A stretch of 64,000 bases of DNA from Helichrysum umbraculigerum (GCA_949592205.1 CATIUR010000004.1:71273837-71337836); one strand, 5' to 3'. Positions 45,827 to 59,333 are shown, counted from the first letter of the stretch. Translations and numbers: made by a program. Notes: generated from the sequence alone by a model not told the origin.

Positions 45827-46076
45827 ACTTAGAAATTTTTTTTTTTTTTTTAATGTAGTGATATAAATGTTAAGACTTTTTAAGTAATAACTTTTATATA
45901 ATTAATTTAAATTAGACTTAACACTTTTTAGTTATAAGTTAAATTTTTATATACGACTTGAGACTATTTTTGTAACAAGTTATATATAATTTCAATTTTA
46001 AACTAAGATGTTTGATGAATCTCGATTCATAATACGTAATAGTTTAAATATTTTTAATCGTGCATTAAATTATATC

Positions 46077-46081
46077 TGTTG
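46077..46081. repeat. E3 target site duplication, left copy (TGTTG)
   Basis: Identical to 59,329-59,333. Confidence 0.93.
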
Positions 46082-49000
46082 TGTGACAACTCTCCAAATT
46101 AGGTATTAATTAACATTTAAGCATGTGCATTCTTACGCTAATTTCCTGATTAAGTTTTAACAAAACTATTTGATGTGATGTAAGCCTAGCAAGCCCAGTA
46201 CTTTTAAACAAAAAGTAATACGTGATACGTAAGTATTAAAAGTTACGTACAAATATATCGGAACGAACCCGACAAAAATAAATAACAGAAAACTTCCTGA
46301 CACAAAAATTATTAATAATGTAATTATTAATTACGAGTATTTATATATCTATAACATATAGATAAAATGGTCTAAATATACGTTTAACGTAAAATGTATT
46401 ATAAATGACCAGAAACAATTATAAAACGCACATAAAAGGTCGAATCATAAAAATTCCAATTTTCTCATTCGTTTGGAAGAAGTTAGAACATTACTTCAAA
46501 ATATGAAATTGAAACTTGACTGAAATTTGGCGCCTATTTAACTGCGCGCAGTAAAATGTACAAAACTGTACAACTATTTAAAATAATGATAACATCATTA
46601 TTCTGATTATAAATTACGAACCAGGAGAACACCTACAAAATAAAAATGTAAAATGTTTATTTTTATATTGCTAAAATTATACCCGTACTCGAAATTGAGG
46701 TGCCAAAAATTGGCACCTAACTCAAATAATTGAGAGACCACCTACTGGTGATCTCCCATACTCGTTCAAATTATTTTACTCCCTCCTTCCTTCTCCTGTA
46801 ATCATCTCAACACACACAAACACATGCCATCCATCAATTTTCTTTCTTTTCTTTTCACTAAGTAAAGATCAGAGGCAAACAACAACAGCAGTTGCGAAGT
46901 GGAAGTAACAAAAATATTAAAACATTAATAATAATCATCATCATCACCATCGGCATATCATCACCACCATTTTTCACTTGTAAGGAAACTTTCATTTCTT
47001 TGATTTCTTTACTTATGTTTCGTTATATAACTTGTATACATATCATAATCTAAGTATATAACATATTAAATTGATGATTGAAAGCTTTGTTCTTGAAATG
47101 GGTTTTATAAAACCATAATCTATAAATCCAAAATCTATAAACAAAAACATGTTAAAGGTTGATATTAAGTTGTCAAAATGTTATATATTGATGTTATAAA
47201 CGTTTAGAATTAACGGACAAAAGATTAGAACTAAAAACCATGAAGATCATGTTTGATCATCTCGAACAGAACCTGGAAAAACACGAGGACGCGGCGTGTC
47301 CTAAGACTACGCGGCGCGTCCTTTGCAAACTTATGATCCACGCGGTGTGTCCATGTTATACGCGGCGTGTCCTTTGTAAAATATGATCCACGTGGCGCGT
47401 ACTCTTTGTACGCGGCGTGTCCTAACTATAAAACAAAGAATTCCTGGAATATTAATTGTACACGGTGCGTCCTTAAGGACGCGGTGCGTTCTTTGCAAGA
47501 TTAATAGTACGCGGCGCGTACTAAAGAACACGGCGCGTACTTCTTCTTGTTGTAGCCCTCTGAGTCGCGGTCGTTTCGCCAGCTTGATCGCCCAAATCCG
47601 AGTCCGTATGAGAGAGTTATGGCCAAAACGGTGCAACATAGCTAAATCTGAAAACATTAACATTACACATTTGTCTACATATATATATATATACAAAACG
47701 ACACTTTCGGGTTAACCACAAAACACAACGAGTATTGAAACGATAAACTTTATAATAATACGATGTGAATAAAAGTTATAAACTTTGATAAATATATCTA
47801 GACAAAATGCGATTCAAAAATCATTAACAATGATTCAACTAAGCGTACACGACTATTTTGAAGAAGTAACAAGATTTATTTTATAAACGGAAATGAAGAC
47901 GACAATTAAAATGTAACGACGTATCATATCGTTTACAAACATTATTTCGTATATATATAACAAGTAACGAACCTTCATATATATACACGTACACTTGATC
48001 AACTAGAGCTCGAGATTGAATATATGATATTCACAAACGAATGTTTTTATAAATAAAAACTTATATCCTTATACGTAAACAACGTATCAACTTATATATA
48101 TACATTGGTAATATATAAACACATGACACTTATAATCATATATTTACATATATATGCAAATGGATTAGAAGTTTAACAAACGTATAACCTAATAATATAC
48201 AACAAGTATATTACTTAAGTATACATATATAGAACAAATATATGTACATACAATGATTTTGGAATAACATTCGAATCATACGTACAACTATATACAAAGT
48301 ATATGTACAAATGAAAACAAAACGACCTTCCGTTAAATAGACAATTATATATTGGTTTGTACACTTAACAAGTGGATGATATGAGAAAATAATAACAATA
48401 TTCCAACACAATATCACAAATAAATTCAACGACTTATATTACTAAGAAATCAACCATTTCTTCAAACAAACAAACTGTTAACATAAGTGATTAAAACAAA
48501 TCAAACGTACTTATGTTAATATATTTATTGTATATAGGTTAACAAACCTTGGGCAATTATCTGTTGGCTGCTAGCTTTCATACCGAGCAAATCACCGTGA
48601 GTTCACAGCCCCTACTTTGCAAATGTTTTATGCTTTTAAACATAGGGGTGTAAACATAGAAACTGCATGTGAACACATGCAGCAAACTATATAAATGCTT
48701 TATTGCTTTATACAACTGTTTGATATGAAATTATATATTTCACAACTGTTTTGGGAATTAGACAACAAATCCTAGTACGGACCAGACTTGAGATGTGTGC
48801 ATGAAAGACCTTATGTCATGCAGACTATAACCATTAGCTAGGTGACTCTAGCCACTGAGTATACGAATAGTACTATTGCCGTGAAGACCCTCCTGTGGAT
48901 GGAGCGTATACTTAACTGTCCTTCAGGCAAGAAACATAAGTTTTGGTTGTGGTTTGGTTATAGGGTTAGGTCGCGTTACTTTAACCTGCGAGGTTTAGCT

Positions 49001-49737
49001 CACCTTTCAGGGGATTATAGTCTAAGCATTTCCCACATGTTATTAGGATGAACATATCCTACAACTGTTTTATGTCAGTATACTCACTGATTATATTTAT
49101 ATTCTGGTAAACAACCAGACATACATTTTGGGTAACAACCCACAGTAAACTATATTTTAGGGTAACAACCCTACAATCTTATATTTTGCAAAAAAACCTG
49201 CAAACATTTATTTATTGAATAACATTTCAATAACTTAAACACAAATGGTTTAACATACCACATATTTATACAAAACCTGTGAATTCACTCAACATATTTG
49301 TTGACGACTTTCTTTCTATGTTTTACAGGAAATTAGCAACGTAAGTAAGAATCGCATGCATTCAGGATGGACAACCCTGGACTACTTAGGATGCCATATA
49401 TTTATGGGACAGCTTTTAAGGATTTCCTCTGTATTACTGCAGACATTGCAGTTATACTCATGAAATCTTATTTTAACATATGTTTTGTAAAACTTAAATG
49501 TTTTAAACTTTATTACTACTGTACGACTTACATAGTCGTACTACTTTTGTAATAACTATTAATTGGCATCCTTTATATATTATGTTCTGTATGATCATAT
49601 GCTCTGATACGATGAATGCACAATTGTAACGTCATCACCCCCGTTGTTAAACTGTTTACACATAATGCTTCCGCCAATTATAACTTGCTTCCGCTAAACA
49701 TTAAATAAACACAATTATGGATTTTGGGGGTGTGACA
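46082..49737 (+). repeat. E3 5' LTR (3,656 bp)
   Basis: It starts TGTGACAACTCTCC and ends GGGGGTGTGACA. Contents are an 8-bp-stem hairpin GGTGCCAAAAATTGGCACC (46,699-46,717), a leader-like region ending in donor-like TTGTAAGG (46,979), a motif array (47,277-47,540) and an acceptor-like TTTTACAGG near 49,328. Overlapping ORFs on both strands at 47,331-47,715 are by-products of the array. Confidence 0.96.
47277..47540. repeat. Array of ACGCGGCGYGTCC motifs in E3 5' LTR
   Basis: Ten copies of a 13-15-mer such as GTACGCGGCGCGTAC or GGACGCGGCGTGTCC; several are quasi-palindromic. Repeated at 56,868-57,131. Confidence 0.9.
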
Positions 49738-49741
49738 GACT

Positions 49742-49752
49742 TGGTATCAGAG
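49742..49752 (+). other. E3 primer binding site
   Basis: TGGTATCAGAG matches the initiator Met tRNA complement for 11 bases; the twelfth is A instead of C. Confidence 0.85.
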
Positions 49753-49905
49753 ACATTGGTTATAGCGAACTAGAAGTCTTTAGGTGACTGAAAACCTTAG
49801 AGACCTAGACTATAGCCTTGGCTAGAACATTCATGCATTCATACATAAATACGTTTGCATACAACTAACATATGATTGACAAGTGGAATTACATACCTAT
49901 GGATA

Positions 49906-50406
49906 ATGAAACATGTCTTTGTAACCTATAGATTCCTTGAAACTGGAAAAATGACAGAACCTGTCATAAGTGAGTACTCATCCGATGATGACATAACCAT
50001 CGACGAGCAGATACAATATGTATACGTCGATATCGAAACAATTCCGATAGTGGAACTTGTGGAAGAAGAAATTGAAAACCACCAATTCGGCATGGTCAAC
50101 ATAGAGGAGTACGAAAGAGTACGAGACCAGGCTGAAAGATTGGTTGGTCAAAATTGGGAGCTTGTGTTCAAATGTAGGAACAGTGAGCTAGAATTGAGAA
50201 TCCTAAAGAGGCCTATGATTGTCCGAGTTAAGGATAAAATACGCTTCTGGAAGAAAGTGGCTAGTAATCGCAAGAAAAGAGTTAAGTCTTGGATCAAACG
50301 TCTGTGCAAATGCTCGACTGAGAATGATCTGGACTATTATTCGACTCTACGATACAAAACTATGCTGGAGACACGCTATTTCTCTCCCAATCTGAATCAG
50401 GAGTAA
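49906..50406 (+). CDS. Leader ORF upstream of gag in E3 (about 166 aa)
   Basis: The first ATG of this frame is at 49,906; a second in-frame ATG at 49,951 (MTEPVISEYSSDDD) may be the real start. An acidic N-terminal third (SDDD, several Glu) is followed by a helical region and a strongly basic C-terminal part (KDKIRFWKKVASNRKKRVKS, then a CKC). It shares no obvious sequence with the E1/E2 leader ORF but occupies the same place between PBS and gag. It ends about 640 nt before the gag ATG. No enzymatic motif, signal peptide or membrane segment. Function unknown; the basic tail could bind nucleic acid. Confidence 0.6.
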   Translation: MKHVFVTYRFLETGKMTEPVISEYSSDDDITIDEQIQYVYVDIETIPIVELVEEEIENHQFGMVNIEEYERVRDQAERLVGQNWELVFKCRNSELELRILKRPMIVRVKDKIRFWKKVASNRKKRVKSWIKRLCKCSTENDLDYYSTLRYKTMLETRYFSPNLNQE

Positions 50407-51042
50407 AAGTGAAAGATCTACACTGTGACAGAGAACATAGCTAAAGATAGCTTAATAATGAACTGATGAAGAACTGTCGTAGGAATATAATTGTTTTGTT
50501 AGGATCTAAGTATAGCTAAGTTTAGTTTAATTAGTACTGTAGCAACTCGTGTTGTATTGGAAATCACTCTTGATGGATATAGAAGATATCATCAAGTTTT
50601 GTAATGAAACGATGTAAGAACGTTCTAGTTAATGTATAATATAACTTAGGTTCGATTCGAAATTTCGTGCGAATTATATTCATCTCTATATACAGGTGAT
50701 AGAAAAGTTATCACGTAATAATTGTTGAAACCATTTCTTGCAAACTTTGAAACCTACCATACCTTGAATTATTGATTCTATCTTGAATTTCTTTAAACAT
50801 TGATTGCGCTTGAGCGATGATGAAAAGAAATATGTATTTGGCATTATATAATGACGCCTGGCCAACGTGATTATATTGTACAAAGTACATATGGGTGTTT
50901 CAAAATCGTGCGACATTCAATGTGAAATATTATTCTTTCAAATTCTCAATACTATTCATTTAATAGACAATGTGAAATCTTGTTCATCACATTCATTATC
51001 TTGGCATTGACTTCTGCATTTTATTCATCGTAGAACTGAATC

Positions 51043-52419
51043 ATGCCGCCAAAACGACGAATTACTAGGAACAGTCAGAAGACAACTGTACCCCCTACTT
51101 CTGAAACCATTCCACCACCTAACACTGAGGAAACTACTGAGCAGATGATTACTAGACGCATTGCTGAGGGTATTGCTGAGTATGAGGCAAGCCGAAACCG
51201 TGAGACTGGGATTAATAACAGTGGATCGACCCCTGTTATTGCTGAGACTGTTGTGAATAACCGCAAAGGGTGTTCATATAAGACATTTCAGGCTTGTAAA
51301 CCTCCTCCTTTCTGTGGCACTGAAGGTGCTATTGGTATTATACACTGGATAGAAAAGATGGATTCTGTGTTGGACATCAGTGATTGTCTACCAGACACTG
51401 CGGTAAAGTATGTCGCCTGCACACTAGCTGATAAAGCTTTGACTTGGTGGAACAGTCAAGTTCAGTCGATGGGACGACCAGCTGCTTATTCCATGACATG
51501 GGAAACATTAAAGCGTATGATGATGGAAGAATTCTGCCCTCGCAGTGAGATGCAGAAAATTGAGACTGAGCTGTGGAACATTGCTATGATTGGTGCTGAT
51601 ATCACTGGTTACACAACTAGGTTCCAAGAACTAGCTCGTCTTGTGCCACATATGGTAACACCTGAGTACAAGCGTATTGAACGCTATGTGTATGGACTAG
51701 CACCACAGATCAGGAGTTTAGTTACGTCCTCCAAACCTGACACCTTAAGGAGCGCTGTTACCCTAGCGCAAAGTTTGACTGATGAAGCAGTTAGAATGGG
51801 GACGCTGACACATAAAACTGTGCCGGCCAAAGTTGAGCCGAGCAGTGCTGAAGCTGGTAGTTCTGGAGGTAAGAAGCGTAAATGGAATGACCGTCAGGGT
51901 CAATCCAACAAGAAAGGATCAGGAAATCCAAAATCTTACGCTGCCACCATTGTGGAACAAAAGCCATACTTGGGTAACAAACCTAAGTGTGATAAGTGTA
52001 GCAAACACCATGAGGGTGAGTGCTGGTTTTGCGACAGCTGTAAGGGATGGGGTCACAAAGCCCAAAACTGTAAGGTAAACCCTACCCCTAAGGGAAACAT
52101 TGCTCGCCAAAACCAGGGATGTTTTGAGTGTGGCGACATGAGGCACTATCGAAACCGATGCCCTCGACTCAATAATCAAAACTGTAACGCCAACAATGCT
52201 CGTAACCGCAACAACAATGGAAACAACCGAGCCAACAACAACAATGATCAGCCAGCTCGTGGACGCGTGTTCATGTTAGGAGCACCAGAGGCACGTCAGG
52301 ATCCTAACACAGTCACTGGTACGTTTCTTGTAAACAACCACTTTGCTTCTGTATTATTTGATTTCGGTGCTGATTTAAGCTTTGTGTCCACTGAGTTTAG
52401 ACCCACTATTAGAAATTGA
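51043..52419 (+). pseudogene. E3 Gag and start of protease, ends at a frameshift
   Basis: Gag begins MPPKRRITRNSQ and contains the retrotransposon Gag domain (KTFQACKPPPFCGTEGAIG to about residue 250). Knuckles are CDSCKGWGHKAQNC and CFECGDMRHYRNRC; the second has an unusual Met where Gly is common. The protease motif reads FDFGADLSF instead of the usual D-T/S-G, so a catalytic-site residue is altered. About one extra base near 52,405 throws the frame out and it stops at 52,419. Homology continues in the next frame at the same point. Confidence 0.9.
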
Positions 52420-55400
52420 ATCCCTTAAGCTAGATAACAAATATACCGTAGAGCTAGCCGATGGTAAGTTGATTGAATCAGGAGAAATAGTACCAGGATG
52501 TTCCTTAACTTTAGAAGGTCATTCTTTCAAGATAGACTTACTACCGGTAGAGTTAGGGAGCTTCGATATAGTGGTTGGCATGGATTGGTTGTCACTAAAC
52601 CGCGCAGAGATCATCTGTCATGAGAAGATTGTACGGTTACCTTTACCGTCAGGAGAAATGTTGATGGTTCAAGGAGAAAAGAGTAATCGTGCAGTGAAAA
52701 CGATTACATGCATGAAGGCAAATAAGTATCTACGAAAAGGGTATCAAGCCTTTTTGGTACATGTTGTAGATAAGAAACCCGAGGAGCGACGCATAGACGA
52801 CGTGGCCGTAGTACGCGACTACCCAGGAGTATTTCCTGACGAGCTACCAAGGTTACCACCTCCACGGCAGGTTGAATTTCATATCGACCTAGTGCCGGGA
52901 GCTGCACCGATTGCTCGTGCGCCTTACCGTCTAGCTCCATCAGAAATGCAGGAACTGTCTGCACAGTTACAAGAACTGTTGGATTTAGGATTCATCCGAC
53001 CGAGCTTTTCACCGTGGGGAGCTCCGGTGTTGTTTGTCAAAAAGAAGGATGGATCAATGCGGATGTGTATCGATTATCGAGAACTGAACAAAGTGACGAT
53101 CAAGAACCGATACCCATTGCCACGCATCGATGACTTGTTTGACCAGCTGCAAGGGTCAAGTTATTACTCAAAGATCGACTTGAGATCGGGTTACCATCAA
53201 CTGAAGGTACGGGATGAAGATATCCCTAAGACTGCGTTTAGGACTCGATACGGTCATTACGAGTTCCTGGTTATGCCGTTTGGGCTAACGAATGCGCCAG
53301 CAGTGTTCATGGATCTAATGAATAGAGTATGTAAACCTTACCTTGATAAGTTCGTCATCGTGTTCATTGACGATATCTTGATATACTCACGAACGAAGGA
53401 AGACCATGAACGACATCTGAGGCTGATTCTTGAATTACTGGAGAAAGAGAAGCTTTATGCAAAGTTCTCTAAATGCGAGTTTTGGATGCGTGAGGTTCAT
53501 TTCCATGGTCACGTGATCAATAACAAAGGAATTCACGTGGACCCATCCAAAATAGAGGCAATTAAGAATTGGGAAGCCCCAAAAACCCCAACTGAAATAC
53601 GACAATTCCTTGGGCTAGCCGGTTACTACCGAAGATTCATCGAGAATTTTTCGAAGATAGCTCAGCCACTTACCGCCCTAACGCAAAAAGACAAGAAGTT
53701 TGATTGGGGCGAGAAGCAAGAGAATGCTTTTCAACTGCTGAAAGAGAAATTGAGCACCGCACCTATCCTGTCCTTACCAGAAGGAGTAGAAAACTTTGTT
53801 GTCTACTGTGATGCTTCACATCAAGGATTAGGTTGCGTGTTAATGCAAAACGACAAAGTCATTGCTTATGCGTCTCGTCAATTGAAGATTCACGAGAAGA
53901 ACTATACGACGCATGACTTGGAGCTAGGAGCAGTCATTTTTGCCCTTAAGATTTGGAGACACTACCTATACGGTACAAAGTGTACGATCTTCACTGATCA
54001 CAAAAGTCTCCAACACATATTTGACCAGAAAGAACTCAACATGAGACAGAGACGTTGGGTTGAACTATTGAATGATTACGACTGTGAAATTAAGTACCAT
54101 CCAGGCAAAGCGAATGTAGTAGCGGATGCCTTCAGTCGTAAGGAAAGAGTGAAACCTCGAAGAGTTCGAGCCTTAGGACTGACAATCCACTTGGAACTTA
54201 TTACCCAAATTCGTGATGCTCAGCAAGCAGCCTTTACTCCAGAACGTATGAAGGACGAATCCCTCAAAGGGATGGAGAAACAACTGGAGTCTAAGGAAAA
54301 TGGAGTATTGTACTTCATGAATCGAATTTGGATTCCATGTGTTGATGAGCTACGTAGCCTAGTATTGGACGAAGCTCATAAGTCCAATTACTCGATACAT
54401 CCAGGTGCAGATAAGATGTACCACGATCTGAAAGGATTTTACTGGTGGCCTGGCATGAAAAGAGACATTGCCACATATGTTAGTAGATGTCTGACTTGTG
54501 CAAAAGTTAAGACTGAGTACCAAAAGCCGTCCGGGCTTTTGCAACAACCTGAGTTGCCCAAATGGAAATGGGAACACATCACGATGGATTTCATTACGAA
54601 GTTACCGAAAACATCATCTGGGATGGACTCCATATGGGTGATTGTCGACCGACTGACAAAGTCAGCTCACTTTCTTGCCATTAAGGAAACGGATAAGATG
54701 GAAAAGCTGTCTAGAATTTACATAAAAGAAGTTGTTTCTAGACATGGAGTTCCATTATCTATCATCTCTGATAGAGATGCACGTTTCACCTCTCGCTTCT
54801 GGCAAACACTGCAACAAGCTTTAGGCACTAGACTCGACATGAGTACCGCCTACCATCCACAAACCGATGGTCAAAGCGAGCGAACAATTCAAACGCTTGA
54901 AGACTTGCTACGAGCCTGCGTGATTGATTTTGGAGGAAACTGGGATGTTCATCTCCCTTTAGCTGAATTCTCGTACAACAATAGTTATCATACGAGCATA
55001 CAAATGGCACCTTTTGAGGCGTTGTACGGACGCAAGTGCCGATCCCCACTCTGTTGGGCAGAGTTGGATGATAGACAGTTATCAGGTCCTGAGATAGTCC
55101 AAGAGACAACGGACAAGATATCTCAAGTGCTTAATAGATTGAAAACAGCACGAGACCGACAAAAGAGTTATGCAGACAATAGACGAAAACCTTTAGAGTT
55201 TCAAGTAGGTGACAGAGTCCTACTCAAGGTATCTCCTTGGAAAGGAGTTGTGCGATTTAGAAAACGCGGTAAACTAAACCCACGTTACATCGGACCTTTT
55301 GAGATCCTAGCAAGGATTGGTTCTGTAGCTTATAAGCTTAAACTGCCGCAAGAACTTAGTAATATTCACGACACGTTTCACGTGAGTAATCTTAAGAAGT

Positions 55401-55651
55401 GTCTATCCGACGAAGCGTTAATCATACCTCCCGACGAAATCTACGTCGACGTAAAACTCAACTTCGTGGAGGAACCGCTTGAAGTAATGGATACGAAAAC
55501 GCAGAAACTCCGAAACAGTCGGATCATACTTGTCAAAATTCGATGGAACTCGAAAAGAGGCCCAGAGTTCACCTGGGAACGTGAGGACGAGATACGCAAG
55601 AAGTATCCCCACCTATTTGAACCCGTGACCACGACTCACGACACAAATTAA
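52382..55651 (+). pseudogene. E3 Pol (rest of protease, RT, RNase H, integrase, chromodomain)
   Basis: This frame is continuous with Gag except for the shift near 52,405; true homology starts around LLEIESLKLDNKYTVELAD. RT motifs are GFIRPSFSPWGAPVLFVKKK and VFIDDILIYS. RNase H has VYCDASHQGLGCVLM. Integrase has an HHCC finger plus MDFITKL, ISDRDARF and TDGQSERTIQ. The chromodomain-like tail reads VEEPLEVMDTK to EFTWEREDEI. The body of about 1,080 residues has no further stop. It is clearly related to E1/E2 but a different family. Confidence 0.92.
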
Positions 55652-55672
55652 ATCTCGGGACGAGATTTCCCT

Positions 55673-55685
55673 AACGGGGGGAGAA
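55673..55685 (+). other. E3 polypurine tract
   Basis: AACGGGGGGAGAA directly before the 3' LTR. Confidence 0.9.
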
Positions 55686-58600
55686 TGTGACAACTCTCCA
55701 AATTAGGTATTAATTAACATTTAAGCATGTGCATTCTTACGCTAATTTCCTGATTAAGTTTTAACAAAACTATTTGATGTGATGTAAGCCTAGCAAGCCC
55801 AGTACTTTTAAACAAAAAGTAATACGTGATACGTAAGTATTAAAAGTTACGTACAAATATATCGGAACGAACCCGACAAAAATAAATAACAGAAAACTTC
55901 CTGACACAAAAATTATTAATAATGTAATTATTAATTACGAGTATTTATATATCTATAACATATAGATAAAATGGTCTAAATATACGTTTAACGTAAAATG
56001 TATTATAAATGACCAGAAACAATTATAAAACGCACATAAAAGGTCGAATCATAAAAATTCCAATTTTCTCATTCGTTTGGAAGAAGTTAGAACATTACTT
56101 CAAAATATGAAATTGAAACTTGACTGAAATTTGGCGCCTATTTAACTGCGCGCAGTAAAATGTACAAAACTGTACAACTATTTATAATAATGATAACATC
56201 ATTATTCTGATTATAAATTACGAACCAGGAGAACACCTACAAAATAAAAATGTAAAATGTTTATTTTTATATTGCTAAAATTATACCCGTACTCGAAATT
56301 GAGGTGCCAAACTCAAATAATTGAGAGACCACCTACTGGTGATCTCTCATACTCATTCAAATTATTTTACTCCCTCCTTCCTTCTCCTGTAATCATCTCA
56401 ACACACACAAACACATGCCATCCATCAATTTTCTTTCTTTTCTTTTCACTAAGTAAATATCAGAGGCAAACAACAACAGCAGTTGTGAAGTGGAAGTAAC
56501 AAAAATATTAAAACATTAATAATAATCATCATCATCACCATCGGCATATCATCACCACCATTTTTCACTTGTAAGGAAACTTTCATTTCTTTGATTACTT
56601 TACTTATGTTTCGTTATATAACTTGTATACATATCATAATCTAAGTATATAACATATTAAATTGATGATTGAAAGCTTTGTTCTTGAAATGGGTTTTATA
56701 AAACCATAATCTATAAATCCAAAATCTATAAACAAAAACATGTTAAAGGTTGATATTAAGTTGTCAAAATGTTATATATTGATGTTATAAACGTTTAGAA
56801 TTAACGGACAAAAGATTAGAACTAAAAACCATGAAGATCATGTTTGATCATCTCGAACAGAACCTGGAAAAACACGAGGACGCGGCGTGTCCTAAGACTA
56901 CGCGGCGCGTCCTTTGCAAACTTATGATCCACGCGGTGTGTCCATGTTATACGCGGCGTGTCCTTTGTAAAATATGATCCACGCGGCACGTACTCTTTGT
57001 ACGCGGCGTGTCCTAACTATAAAACAAAGAATTCCTGGAATATTAATTGTACACGGTGCGTCCTTAAGGACGCGGTGCGTTCTTTGCAAGATTAATAGTA
57101 CGCGGCGCGTACTAAAGAACACGGCGCGTACTTCTTCTTGTTGTAGCCCTCTGAGTCGCGGTCGTTTCGCCAGCTTGATCGCCCAAATCCGAGTCCGTAT
57201 GAGAGAGTTATGGCCAAAACGGTGCAACATAGCTAAATCTGAAAACATTAACATTACACATTTGTCTACATATATATATATATACAAAACGACACTTTCG
57301 GGTTAACCACAAAACACAACGAGTATTGAAACGATAAACTTTATAATAATACGATGTGAATAAAAGTTATAAACTTTGATAAATATATCTAGACAAAATG
57401 CGATTCAAAAATCATTAACAATGATTCAACTAAGCGTACACGACTATTTTGAAGAAGTAACAAGATTTATTTTATAAACGAAAATGAAAACGACAATTAA
57501 AATGTAACGACGTATCATATCGTTTACAAACATTATTTTGTATATATATAACAAGTAACGAACCTTCATATATATACACGTACACTTGATCAACTAGAGC
57601 TCGAGATTGAATATATGATATTCACAAACGAATGTTTTTATAAATAAAAACTTATATCCTTATACGTAAACAACGTATCAACTTATATATATACATTGGT
57701 AATATATAAACACATGACACTTATAATCATATATTTACATATATATGAAAATGGATTAGAAGTTTAACAAACGTATAACCTAATAATATACAACAAGTAT
57801 ATTACTTAAGTATACATATATAGAACAAATATATGTACATACAATGATTTTGGAATAACATTCGAATCATACATACAACTATATACAAAGTATATGAACA
57901 AATGAAAACAAAACGACCTTCCGTTAAATAGACAATTATATATTGGTTTGTACACTTAACAAGTGGATGATATGAGAAAATAATAACAATATTCCAACAC
58001 AATATCACAAATAAATTCAACGACTTATATTACTAAGAAATCACCCATTTCTTCAAACAAACAAACTGTTAACATAAGTGATTAAAACAAATCAAACGTA
58101 CTTATGTTAATATATTTATTGTATATAGGTTAACAAACCTTGGGCAATTATCTGTTGGCTGCTAGCTTTCATACCGAGCAAATCACCGTGAGTTCACAGC
58201 CCCTACTTTGCAAATGTTTTATGCTTTTAAACATAGGGGTGTAAACATAGAAACTGCATGCGAACACATGCAGCAAACTATATAAATGCTTTATTGCTTT
58301 ATACAACTGTTTGATATGAAATTATATATTTCACAACTGTTTTGGGAATTAGACAACAAATCCTAGTACGGACCAGACTTGAGATGTGTGCATGAAAGAC
58401 CTTATGTCATGCAGACTATAACCATTAGCTAGGTGACTCTAGCCACTGAGTATACGAATAGTACTATTGCCGTGACGACCCTCCTGTGGATGGAGCGTAT
58501 ACTTAACTGTCCTTCAGGCAAGAAACATAAGTTTTGGTTGTGGTTTGGTTATAGGGTTAGGTCGCGTTACTTTAACCTGCGAGGTTTAGCTCACCTTTCA

Positions 58601-59328
58601 GGGGATTATAGTCTAAGCATTTCCCACATGTTATTAGGATGAACATATCCTACAACTGTTTTATGTCAGTATACTCACTGATTATATTTATATTCTGGTA
58701 AACAACCAGACATACATTTTGGGTAACAACCCACAATAAACTATATTTTAGGGTAACAACCCTACAATCTTATATTTTGCAAAAAAACCTGCAAACATTT
58801 ATTTATTGAATAACATTTCAATAACTTAAACACAAATGGTTTAACATACCACATATTTATACAAAACCTGTGAATTCACTCAACATATTTGTTGACGACT
58901 TTCTTTCTATGTTTTACAGGAAATTAGCAACGTAAGTAAGAATCGCATGCATTCAGGATGGACAACCCTGGACTACTTAGGATGCCATATATTTATGGGA
59001 CAGCTTTTAAGGATTTCCTCTGTATTACTGCAGACATTGCAGTTATACTCATGAAATCTTATTTTAACATATGTTTTGTAAAACTTAAATGTTTTAAACT
59101 TTATTACTACTGTACGACTTACATAGTCGTACTACTTTTGTAATAACTATTAATTGGCATCCTTTATATATTATGTTCTGTATGATCATATGCTCTGATA
59201 CGATGAATGCACAATTGTAACGTCATCACCCCCGTTGTTAAACTGTTTACACATAATGCTTCCGTCAATTATAACTTGCTTCCGCTAAACATTAAATAAA
59301 CACAATTATGGATTTTGGGGGTGTGACA
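55686..59328 (+). repeat. E3 3' LTR (3,643 bp)
   Basis: Same ends as the 5' LTR. It lacks 13 bp at the hairpin site (here GGTGCCAAACTC at 56,303) and differs at about 19 single positions. Confidence 0.96.
56868..57131. repeat. Array of ACGCGGCGYGTCC motifs in E3 3' LTR
   Basis: Copy of 47,277-47,540. Two substitutions against the 5' copy fall inside one motif unit near 56,980. Confidence 0.9.
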
Positions 59329-59333
59329 TGTTG
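59329..59333. repeat. E3 target site duplication, right copy (TGTTG)
   Basis: Identical to 46,077-46,081; the Copia sequence resumes here. Confidence 0.93.

Larger units (their letters stand above)
43703..46081. other. Copia spacer between pol and the accessory gene
   Basis: AT-rich, with A runs at about 43,750-43,780 and 44,647-44,661 and a T run near 45,837-45,851. The last 900 bp contain a GCGAGTTGA cluster (45,161-45,826) and phrases like TTAGGGTTTCGG, reminiscent of a plant 5' UTR. It may therefore hold the promoter and non-coding first exon of the accessory gene. The 118-codon ORF at 45,178 overlaps this cluster and shows no known motif. Confidence 0.6.
46082..59328 (+). mobile_element. 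E3: Ty3/gypsy chromovirus, 13,247 bp, inside the Copia element
   Basis: LTRs are at 46,082-49,737 (3,656 bp) and 55,686-59,328 (3,643 bp), with a PBS, a leader ORF, gag and pol, a PPT and perfect 5-bp target duplications. By eye the LTRs differ at about 19 positions plus a 13-bp indel (about 0.5%). This makes E3 older than E1. One frameshift and an altered protease motif make its own coding frame defective. Confidence 0.96.

Noticed and set aside
47331..47715. Overlapping 121- and 110-codon ORFs on both strands in the E3 5' LTR (again at 56,922-57,306)
   Set aside because: They read through the GC-rich motif array, are rich in repeated Arg/Thr words, and are copied only as part of the LTR.
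48842..49051. 69-codon ORF in the E3 LTR (again 58,433-58,642)
   Set aside because: Only LTR copies support it; no motif and no separate conservation.
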